Positions 56,763 to 64,000 of a stretch of 64,000 nucleotides of DNA are shown here, piece by piece (positions within the stretch are counted from its first letter, which is position 1; each line of letters starts with the position of its first letter). Made by a program: the position numbers and the translations under genes. The stretch covers positions 62,001 to 126,000 of the forward strand of contig NZ_JAFCMB010000004.1 of NCBI RefSeq assembly GCF_018130145.1, given 5' to 3'. Origin of the DNA: Bradyrhizobium sp. AUGA SZCCT0176 (GTDB lineage Bacteria > Pseudomonadota > Alphaproteobacteria > Rhizobiales > Xanthobacteraceae). The notes under the pieces were generated by a model that searched no databases, was not told where the DNA came from, and saw only the letters and a list, made by a program, of their open reading frames with translations.

Positions 56763-58262
56763 CTAATACTCAATCCCGAACTCGTCATACAGCCGCCGGA
56801 ACACCGCGGGCAGCACTTCGGTCAAATCTTCCGCGATCAGGCCCGGCCCCGCCTCGCGGGCGCCCTCGCCGTGCATCCAGGCGCCGATACAGGCAGCCTC
56901 GAAGGCCGGCACGCCCTGGGCCAATAACCCTGCGATGATCCCCGCCAGCACGTCGCCGGCGCCGGCGGTGGCGAGCCAGGGCGGCGCGTTGGCGGCGATG
57001 CTGGCGCGCCCGTCGGGTGACGCCACCACCGTATCCGGCCCCTTCAGCAGCACCACGGCGCCAGAGCGCAAGGCGGCGTCACGCACCCGTTCGAGTTTGG
57101 AGCGGCCCGGATGCTTGTTGCTGATGTCGCTGAACAACCGCGGAAACTCGCCCTCGTGCGGGGTCAGCACCACCTGCGGATCGCTGGACGCCTTGATCGA
57201 TTCAAACAGGCGCTCCGGTTCTTGCGCAAAGCTCGTCAGCGCGTCGGCATCGAGCACGAGGTGACGTTTCGCCGACAATGCGGTGTGGACGAGATCGCGC
57301 GTGCGCGCGCTGATTCCGGCGCCCGGTCCGATCACGCAGGCATTGAGCCGCTTGTCGTTCAGCATGTCAGCGAATTCGATCGCACTATCGACCGCGCGGA
57401 TCATCACCGCGGTCAGGGCCGAAGCATTGACCGCGAGCGCCTCGCGCGGCGAGGCCAGCGTGACCAGTCCGGCGCCGGCCCGCAGCGCGGCGCGCGCCGC
57501 CAGCCGCGCCGCGCCGGTTGAGGCCATGTCGCCGGACACGACGACAGCGTGACCGCGCGCATATTTGTGGCCATCGATACGCGGCACCGGAAAGCATCTC
57601 CGCCAGGCCTGCGGAACGTTTTCCGTTGTCTGCGGGCGGATCTCGTCCAGCACTTGCGCATCGATGCCGATGTCGGCGACGCGGACGCGGCCGCAATGCA
57701 TCCGTCCCGGCAGCAACAGATGCGCCGGCTTCTTGCGGAAGAACGTCACGGTCTCGACGGCGTTGATCGCGACATCCATCACGGCGCCGGTGGTGCCGTT
57801 GATGCCGCTCGGCAGATCGACGGCGAGGACCGGCGCGCCGTTGGCGTTGATCGCCTCGATCATGTCAAGCGGATCGCCCTTCACGGGACGATTGAGACCG
57901 GCGCCGAGCAGCGCGTCGATGATCAGCGCCGGCTTTCCGATCGCCTGCGGATTGAACGGCAGCACCGGGTATTTCCAGCCCTTCGCCGCGATTGCCGCGT
58001 CGCCCGTCAGACTGTCCCGCTCGCAGAGCAGGATCACCGAAACCTCGCGGCCGCGCGCGGCCAGTTCGGCCGCAGCGACAAACCCGTCGCCGCCATTGTT
58101 GCCACGGCCGGCAACCACCACGATCGCGCCCTCCTCGACCAGTTCCATCGCGGCTTCGGCAACGGCCTGGCCCGCGCTCATCATCAGCGCGAAGCCGGGC
58201 GTGCCGGCGGCAATGGTCATTCGGTCGGCGCGCTCCATCTCAGTGGTGGTCAGAACTTCCAT
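56763..58262 (-). CDS. nnr: Bifunctional NAD(P)H-hydrate epimerase/dehydratase
   Basis: 499-aa repair enzyme for hydrated NAD(P)H. The N-terminal YjeF_N epimerase domain (about 1-210) has VVVAGRGNNGGDGFVAA and VLAVDLPSGINGTTG; the C-terminal ADP-dependent dehydratase domain of carbohydrate-kinase fold has VVVSGDMASTGAARLAARAA, VIGPGAG, VLTPHEGEF and WLATAGAGDVLAGIIAG. The start at 58262 (MEVLTTTEMERADR) fits the family; upstream residues do not. Divergent from glnB. Confidence 0.93.
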   Translation of the reverse strand: MEVLTTTEMERADRMTIAAGTPGFALMMSAGQAVAEAAMELVEEGAIVVVAGRGNNGGDGFVAAAELAARGREVSVILLCERDSLTGDAAIAAKGWKYPVLPFNPQAIGKPALIIDALLGAGLNRPVKGDPLDMIEAINANGAPVLAVDLPSGINGTTGAVMDVAINAVETVTFFRKKPAHLLLPGRMHCGRVRVADIGIDAQVLDEIRPQTTENVPQAWRRCFPVPRIDGHKYARGHAVVVSGDMASTGAARLAARAALRAGAGLVTLASPREALAVNASALTAVMIRAVDSAIEFADMLNDKRLNACVIGPGAGISARTRDLVHTALSAKRHLVLDADALTSFAQEPERLFESIKASSDPQVVLTPHEGEFPRLFSDISNKHPGRSKLERVRDAALRSGAVVLLKGPDTVVASPDGRASIAANAPPWLATAGAGDVLAGIIAGLLAQGVPAFEAACIGAWMHGEGAREAGPGLIAEDLTEVLPAVFRRLYDEFGIEY

Positions 58263-58455
58263 GCCGAATCCTCGATCTATCAGCCTTTTCCGGAGGCATT
58301 TCCGATATCGGCCGTAGCCAATTTTCCAATAGCTGCATACCAATTGATCGGTTTGCCTATTTGCTAGGCTTGGGTATCATGCAGCGTCCGGTTCGACCTC
58401 TGCCGATTGCCTGTTAAAAGTCTGATAACATTCCAAAATCAGGCCCGTTAACAAC

Positions 58456-58474
58456 TTGGCATAGACCCTGCTTT
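58456..58474 (+). promoter_or_regulatory. Sigma-54-type promoter of glnB
   Basis: TTGGCATAGACCCTGCTTTT has GG (58458-58459) and GC (58470-58471) with the diagnostic 10-nt spacing of -24/-12 elements (consensus TGGCAC-N5-TTGCA). It lies about 155 nt upstream of the GTG start. B. japonicum glnB has been described as NtrC-regulated from tandem promoters, which this fits. The rest of 58263-58627 contains no gene. Confidence 0.7.
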
Positions 58475-58546
58475 TGGGGAAGCCGGTAAGGAAGCCGGTT
58501 CAGGACCTTCGTCGTTCGCGGCAATTGCGAGCGTTTAGAGGCCTGA

Positions 58547-58966
<420 letters not shown>

Positions 58967-59008
58967 GCCGGGTGCTATCCCGCATTTTGCGACTGAAAAA
59001 CAAGAAAA

Positions 59009-59027
59009 GGGCTGCTTCGGCGGCCTG
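59009..59027 (+). terminator. Hairpin between glnB and glnA
   Basis: GGCTGC, loop TTCG, GCGGCC form a six-pair stem (one T-G) followed by only a weak T-rich stretch (TGATTTCGTTT). Could be a partial terminator or processing site separating glnB from glnA expression. Confidence 0.4.
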
Positions 59028-59122
59028 ATTTCGTTTGCGATATCTCACCACTCTGTCTGTGTGTGCGTGTTGTTTGCGAAAATGTCGTTGTCGCAGAGTC
59101 CTGGAAACCAAAAGGGGTATTC

Positions 59123-60532
59123 ATGAAGACCGCCAAAGACGTCCTGAAATCGATCAAGGACAACGACGTAAAATACGTCGACCTGCGCTTCACCGACCCG
59201 CGCGGCAAGTGGCAGCACGTGACTTTCGACATCGGCATGATCGACGAGGAAATCTTTGCCGAAGGCACCATGTTCGACGGCTCGTCGATTGCCGGCTGGA
59301 AGGCGATCAACGAATCCGACATGTGCCTGATGCCCGATCCGGTCACCGCGACGATCGACCCGTTCTTCGCCGAAACCACCATGGTCATCACCTGCGACGT
59401 GCTCGAGCCGACCACCGGCGAGCCCTACAACCGCGACCCGCGCGGCATGGCCAAGAAGGCCGAGGCGATGGTCAAGTCGATGGGCATCGGCGACACCGTG
59501 TTCGTCGGACCGGAAGCCGAGTTCTTCGTATTCGACGACGTGCGCTTTTCGTCCCTGCCCTACAACACCGGCTTCAAGCTCGACTCCTCGGAATTTCCGA
59601 CCAATTCGGACACCGAATATGAAGGCGGCAATCTCGGTCACCGCATCCGCACCAAGGGCGGCTACTTCCCGGTGCCGCCGCAGGACTCGGTGCAGGACAT
59701 GCGCTCGGAAATGCTCGGCGCGATGGCCAAGATGGGCGTCAAGGTCGAAAAGCATCACCATGAAGTCGCTTCCGCCCAGCACGAGCTCGGCATGAAGTTC
59801 GACACGCTGACGCTGATGGCCGACCACATGCAGATCTACAAATATTGCATCCATCAGGTCGCGCACATCTACGGCAAGACCGCCACCTTCATGCCGAAGC
59901 CTATCTATGGCGACAACGGCTCGGGCATGCATGTCCACCAGTCGATCTGGAAGGACGGCAAGCCGGTGTTCGCCGGCAACAAATACGCCGACCTCTCCGA
60001 GACCTGCCTTCACTACATCGGCGGCATCATCAAGCACGCCAAGGCGATCAACGCCTTCACCAACCCGTCGACCAACTCCTACAAGCGTCTGGTCCCGGGC
60101 TATGAAGCCCCCGTGCTGCTCGCCTATTCCGCGCGCAACCGTTCGGCCTCCTGCCGTATCCCCTACACCGCCAACCCGAAGGCCAAGCGCGTCGAGGTCC
60201 GCTTCCCCGACCCGATGGCCAACCCGTATCTCGGCTTCGCTGCGATGCTGATGGCCGGCCTCGACGGCATCAAGAACAAGATCGATCCGGGTCCGGCGAT
60301 GGACAAGGACCTCTACGATCTGCCGAAGGAAGAACTGAAGCAGATCCCGACGGTGTGCGGCAGCTTGCGCGAGGCCCTGGAAAACCTCGACAAGGACCGC
60401 GCGTTCCTCAAGAACGGCGGCGTGTTCGACGACGACTTCATCGACAGCTACATCGAGCTGAAGATGACCGAAGTCGAGCGCTTCGAGATGACCCCGCATC
60501 CGGTCGAATTCGACATGTACTATTCGCTGTGA
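59123..60532 (+). CDS. glnA: Glutamine synthetase type I
   Basis: 469-aa dodecameric enzyme making glutamine from glutamate, ammonia and ATP. The start at 59123 ([15 protein letters not shown]) gives exactly the family length and follows AAGGGG. Active-site segments are present: [47 protein letters not shown], and the adenylylation loop with Tyr in [15 protein letters not shown], so it is the GlnE-regulated GSI-beta type. Confidence 0.98.
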   Translation: MKTAKDVLKSIKDNDVKYVDLRFTDPRGKWQHVTFDIGMIDEEIFAEGTMFDGSSIAGWKAINESDMCLMPDPVTATIDPFFAETTMVITCDVLEPTTGEPYNRDPRGMAKKAEAMVKSMGIGDTVFVGPEAEFFVFDDVRFSSLPYNTGFKLDSSEFPTNSDTEYEGGNLGHRIRTKGGYFPVPPQDSVQDMRSEMLGAMAKMGVKVEKHHHEVASAQHELGMKFDTLTLMADHMQIYKYCIHQVAHIYGKTATFMPKPIYGDNGSGMHVHQSIWKDGKPVFAGNKYADLSETCLHYIGGIIKHAKAINAFTNPSTNSYKRLVPGYEAPVLLAYSARNRSASCRIPYTANPKAKRVEVRFPDPMANPYLGFAAMLMAGLDGIKNKIDPGPAMDKDLYDLPKEELKQIPTVCGSLREALENLDKDRAFLKNGGVFDDDFIDSYIELKMTEVERFEMTPHPVEFDMYYSL

Positions 60533-60577
60533 TTTTTCGCGGCGCTCGCGCCGCTGATGTCACGGTCCACAAATGCG

Positions 60578-60610
60578 AAAGGCGCTCCGAACGGGGCGCC
60601 TTTTGTTTTG
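60578..60610 (+). terminator. Rho-independent terminator of glnA
   Basis: AAAGGCGCTCC, loop GAAC, GGGGCGCCTTT (11 pairs, one T-G) followed by TGTTTTG. It lies 46 nt after the glnA stop. Confidence 0.85.
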
Positions 60611-60646
60611 TAGACGGGTTAACTCATCTGCCCCACTGGCTGAAAC

Positions 60647-62410
60647 TCATATGCCTCCGTTGCGCGCACACGCGTCCCGCTGGGCGAAACCCTTAACCAG
60701 CTTTCGACATGCCCGATAGCGATCTTCCATAGACTGGCCGGCGACCTTGCCCTGTCGCAGATCGCTCTCTTGCGCAACCTTCGGGCCCGGGGGTTTCGGC
60801 TTGATCGTGGGCCCTGATATCGTGGATCGCCGCTCTGACGGCTCCTGTTTGGGCACTCGACCATTTTGCGGAGCCTGATCACGCTTGGCCGATGGTTCGG
60901 CATCCCCACGCCATTTTACGAGTTGCCAGATTGGGCGAAGCTCGATGCTGCCCCTATCAACGGGCTTGTCTGATTTAGCTGTGAGCAATGTGAGAACGTT
61001 CTTGTCGTCCAGTTTTACATTGATCCCCGGAACCGTCTTGATGGAAAACTTGTCGTTCACAATGTATTCGGCGAACCATTTGTACCCCGCCGCATCCCGC
61101 GTCCAGGAATGCTTCGTGGGTGGGCCCCAAACGTAATATCCACGTGCGAGGCCGGTCGCGGAAACTTCTGTAACGATCAACATGGCGTTGCGACCCTTGC
61201 CACCTCCCCAGCCGCGCTTGCTAGACCACACTCCGACAAACCTGGAATTAGCGCCGAGAGGATCGTCCTGAGCGGGCGAGATAGCGAACTTCGGCATATC
61301 GAATCGCTGAGCCACCCCAATCGCTGCCACTTTTTGACTGTCTTCGGCCAAAAACAGGTTTCGGTCGGACGGTCTCGCACCTGAATTTTCGCCTCCTTTG
61401 ATCGTGCCCGCATTGTCCTCTAGTCGAGGAGAGACAGTCGTGGGAGATGCTGCAGCAACCTCTTTGGATCTGAAGTCCTTGATCCGTTGACGAGCTTCAG
61501 CGGCGTGACTGCTCTTTGGATATCTGGAGAGAAATTCCTCGTATAAGCCGGCTGCCGTTGACGTTCGCATAGCTTGCCAAAATTGCTCATCTTCCGACGG
61601 AACTGCCGCAACTTGACCAGCAGCAGGCCGTGCTGGAGCGCTGGCACCGGGAGCTCTAAGATAAATCTCCTCCTTCGACAGCGATCCGTACACAAACGGC
61701 TGCTGTTCGCGCTTGGTTGCCGCCATGACGTCATCCCGGACTCTCCGAAACAGGAATGAGATTTCGAGTCCAGGTGTCTCAATGTGTCGAAGAAGGGCTA
61801 TCGTAAACGGACTGTTGCGGCCTTCGCCGTCGCTTGCTGTGGTGCCATCCCGAGCGGCATATGCAATCAGCACGTTGTCGGAGGGTTCTGTCGGAGCCAA
61901 CCCGCGAGCCACCGCCCGGGTGCTGAGCGAGCGCTTCATCTTTGCAGCAAAGGGATTATTTCGACATGCATCAAGAATGACGAGACCCAGCTGCCGCGCC
62001 TTTGAAACCTGGAGACTAATCGAGCGCAGACTGACGGCCTCGCTCTCGATGTCGGCGTCGCTACGCAGTTCGGCATTGACCGGAATCAGCCAATTTTCGC
62101 CACCCACCTCCATGCCGTGTCCGGCATAGAATACGACGGCCATTTCCGCCCCTTCGGCAGCGCGGCCGAAATCGACGATGGCTTTACGCATTTCGTGCGC
62201 GGTCGCGTTTTTTGTTTGCGTGACCTTGAAATTCAATCGCTCAAGGGCACGCGCAATGTCGGCTGCGTCACGAGGCGGGTTAGGTAGCTCCGGTACCTTT
62301 TCGTAGGAGCCGTTCCCGATGACGAGCGCGATCCGATTCTCAGCAAGTGCCGGCTGAATGAGAAGCCAAATTGAAGTGACGACGAAGGTGGCTGCTCTAA
62401 CGGTGCGCAT
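60647..62410 (-). CDS. Exported caspase-like peptidase with C-terminal accessory domain
   Basis: 587-aa protein; the start at 62410 (MRTVRAATFVVTSIW) follows AGGA and gives a signal peptide ending ALAE; Met codons at 62431 and 62449 are alternatives. The caspase p20 fold (about 25-250) has RIALVIGNGSYEKVPEL, the catalytic His in VVFYAGHGMEVGGENW and Cys in LVILDACRNNPFAAK. A TPR/coil-like stretch follows (AGLYEEFLSRYPKSSHAAEA), then a beta-rich domain (about 420-520) and a Lys/Pro-rich tail ending in a short two-Cys segment (YRACRKLVKGF, RDACARNGG). Such orthocaspases are frequent in rhizobia; substrates are unknown. Confidence 0.85.
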   Translation of the reverse strand: MRTVRAATFVVTSIWLLIQPALAENRIALVIGNGSYEKVPELPNPPRDAADIARALERLNFKVTQTKNATAHEMRKAIVDFGRAAEGAEMAVVFYAGHGMEVGGENWLIPVNAELRSDADIESEAVSLRSISLQVSKARQLGLVILDACRNNPFAAKMKRSLSTRAVARGLAPTEPSDNVLIAYAARDGTTASDGEGRNSPFTIALLRHIETPGLEISFLFRRVRDDVMAATKREQQPFVYGSLSKEEIYLRAPGASAPARPAAGQVAAVPSEDEQFWQAMRTSTAAGLYEEFLSRYPKSSHAAEARQRIKDFRSKEVAAASPTTVSPRLEDNAGTIKGGENSGARPSDRNLFLAEDSQKVAAIGVAQRFDMPKFAISPAQDDPLGANSRFVGVWSSKRGWGGGKGRNAMLIVTEVSATGLARGYYVWGPPTKHSWTRDAAGYKWFAEYIVNDKFSIKTVPGINVKLDDKNVLTLLTAKSDKPVDRGSIELRPIWQLVKWRGDAEPSAKRDQAPQNGRVPKQEPSERRSTISGPTIKPKPPGPKVAQESDLRQGKVAGQSMEDRYRACRKLVKGFAQRDACARNGGI

Positions 62411-62586
62411 CGGTACGGTCCTAACCAGCATTAAATTCGAAGCTATCATCCGGGTACCCCGACAACAGGAAAACTAGAAATTGCACATCTTGTGTGATCT
62501 AACTCACAGTTTGATGTGAAAGCCTTCGTTGTCCGAAGTGAAACTTGTTTGCGCGCGACGCCTCTCCGCGACACCTCGAATAAATT

Positions 62587-64000
62587 CTACCCCTCCTTCG
62601 GCGGATACTTGCGCAGGAAACGCTCGAGCTCCGGCTGCACGGAATAAGGCGTCGGTATCGGATCGCCGGCCGGATCGACCGCAATATCAAGACAACGGCG
62701 CAACGTTCGCGCCAGCTCCGCGCGCCGATACGGCTTGGTCAAAAGCGGAATCCCGTGGCCCGCGCGGTTTTTCAGCGGCAGCGCGCCGTCGCTGTAGCCG
62801 GAGGTGAAGAGCACCCGGAGCGACGGACGCCCGGCCATCAGCGTTTCAGCCAGTTGCCTGCCGTTCATGCTGCCGGGCATCACGACGTCGGTGAACAGCA
62901 GATCGAACGCGGCGCCCCGATTGACGATGGCGAGGGCCTCGTCGGCATTCGAGGCCACGATCACCTTGTAGCCGAGGCTCTCGAGCTGCATCGTCACATA
63001 GTCGCGGATCTTGCGGTCGTCCTCGACGCACAGGAGCGTTTCGCTGCCGCCCTGCACCGGCGAATCCTCGTCTTGTGTCGACGGTTGAAGCGCGCTGGTG
63101 TCGGCTTTGGGCAGATAGATCGTGAACGTCGTGCCGCTTCCCTCCTCGCTGCGCACGTCGACGCTTCCGCCCGACTGCTTGGCGAAGCCAAACACCATGC
63201 TGAGCCCGAGCCCTGTTCCCTGGCCGACCTCCTTGGTGGAAAAGAACGGTTCAAATATCTTGTCGAGAATGGGCTGCGGAATCCCGGTGCCGGTGTCGCT
63301 CACCTCGACGGCGACATAATCGCCGGCGCGTTCGACGCCGCAGGCCACGGCCTCGGGCACACCCAAGGTGATATTGCCGGTCGCAATGGTCAGCTTTCCG
63401 CCATTTGCCATGGCGTCCCGGGCATTGATGGCGAGATTGACGACCGCGGAGGAGAGTTGGCTACGATCGACGAATGCCGGCCACGCGTCGTCGTTCAAGG
63501 CGGCCTCGATTTCGATATTCTTGCCGAGACTTGGCGCGAGCAATCGAACGGCTTCGCGAATGAGATCATTGACGTCGATCTCGGCCGGCTGCAACGGCTG
63601 CTTGCGCGCGAACGCCAGCAGGCTGGCGGTGAGGTTTGCACCGCGGTCGGCGGCGTCGCTGATCAGTTTGGTGATCGAAGCCAGGTGCGGAACGTCCTTG
63701 ACGCCATCGGCCAGAATTTCGATCGTGCCTGTGATCACCGTGAGCATGTTGTTGAAGTCATGGGCAATGCCACCGGTCAGTTGCCCGACCGTATCCATCT
63801 TTTGCGCCTGAATCAGTCGCTCCTCGGCGAGGCGCCGCTGGGTGACGTCCCTGACAAAGGAGTTGATGATGTAACCGTCGCCGCGGCGCAGCGCCGTGAG
63901 CGACACTTCGACGAAAAATTCGTGACCGTCCCGGTGCAGCGCCGGTGCCTCATAGCGCATGCCCATGGCGCCGCCGGCGGTCTCACGCAGGAATTTGGCG
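62587..64000 (-). CDS. Hybrid sensor histidine kinase with C-terminal receiver (partial, runs off right edge)
   Basis: At least 471 codons; the frame is open through position 64000, so the N-terminus is outside the window. Visible domains: the end of a PAS domain (GHEFFVEVSLTALRRGDGYI), HisKA with TGGIAHDFNNMLTV, HATPase with INARDAMANGG, DTGTGIPQ, FEPFFSTKEVGQGTGLGLSM, and a receiver with CVEDDRKIRDYV, phospho-acceptor Asp in LLFTDVVMPG and Lys in LLTKPYRR. The single C-terminal receiver makes it a hybrid kinase; output partner unknown. Confidence 0.92.
   Translation of the reverse strand, partial: AKFLRETAGGAMGMRYEAPALHRDGHEFFVEVSLTALRRGDGYIINSFVRDVTQRRLAEERLIQAQKMDTVGQLTGGIAHDFNNMLTVITGTIEILADGVKDVPHLASITKLISDAADRGANLTASLLAFARKQPLQPAEIDVNDLIREAVRLLAPSLGKNIEIEAALNDDAWPAFVDRSQLSSAVVNLAINARDAMANGGKLTIATGNITLGVPEAVACGVERAGDYVAVEVSDTGTGIPQPILDKIFEPFFSTKEVGQGTGLGLSMVFGFAKQSGGSVDVRSEEGSGTTFTIYLPKADTSALQPSTQDEDSPVQGGSETLLCVEDDRKIRDYVTMQLESLGYKVIVASNADEALAIVNRGAAFDLLFTDVVMPGSMNGRQLAETLMAGRPSLRVLFTSGYSDGALPLKNRAGHGIPLLTKPYRRAELARTLRRCLDIAVDPAGDPIPTPYSVQPELERFLRKYPPKEG

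Overview
The window is a GC-rich chromosomal segment of an alphaproteobacterium, almost certainly a Bradyrhizobium or a very close relative. The reasons are a complete pcuABCDE-type copper-uptake operon (a set described in Bradyrhizobium japonicum), the tig-clpP-clpX-lon-hupB and nuo gene orders, a glnB-glnA pair with a sigma-54-type promoter, and several palindromic intergenic repeats of the kind scattered through Bradyrhizobium genomes. This assignment comes from reading the sequence; no database was searched.

Layout. 287-5807 (minus): pcu copper operon. 5808-6368: intergenic DNA with an orphan rho-independent terminator (possible small RNA) and a palindromic repeat. 6369-6773: globin-like gene. 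6930-10505 (plus): sugar-type ABC transporter (binding protein, double ATPase, permease). 10506-17341: an accessory, partly decayed region bounded by two approximately 263-bp direct repeats of the permease 3' end. It holds an OmpR-type response regulator followed by two tandem histidine-kinase paralogues, a divergent small secreted Cys-rich protein, a frameshifted acyl-CoA-dehydrogenase-like gene and an HxlR regulator. 17342-22388: alpha/beta hydrolase, adenylate cyclase-TPR protein, methylthioribose kinase and a small membrane protein. 22453-41759 (minus): a nuoA-N respiratory complex I operon continuing into birA, rnj, mce and a DUF1467 gene, with an FkbM methyltransferase and two unknown ORFs embedded among the nuo genes. 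42634-53683: small proteins, tRNA-Asp, hupB, pepT, a methyltransferase, tRNA-Val, lon, clpX, clpP, tig and tRNA-Leu. 53839-64000: a multicopper-oxidase-like protein lacking copper ligands, an enolase-superfamily enzyme, a SUKH-like protein, nnr, glnB, glnA, a caspase-like protein and a hybrid sensor kinase running off the right edge.

The most unusual item is the RR-HK1-HK2 cassette at 10639-13645. HK1 keeps the phospho-acceptor His but has lost the ATPase domain. HK2 keeps an intact ATPase domain, but its phospho-acceptor His is replaced by Arg, with six base changes clustered in the H-box inside otherwise nearly identical DNA. The two proteins look complementary, so a trans-phosphorylating split kinase is a reasonable hypothesis; simple decay of both copies is the alternative. 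The cassette is divergent from a small secreted protein, and a tandem 10-bp repeat typical of OmpR-family operators lies between them.
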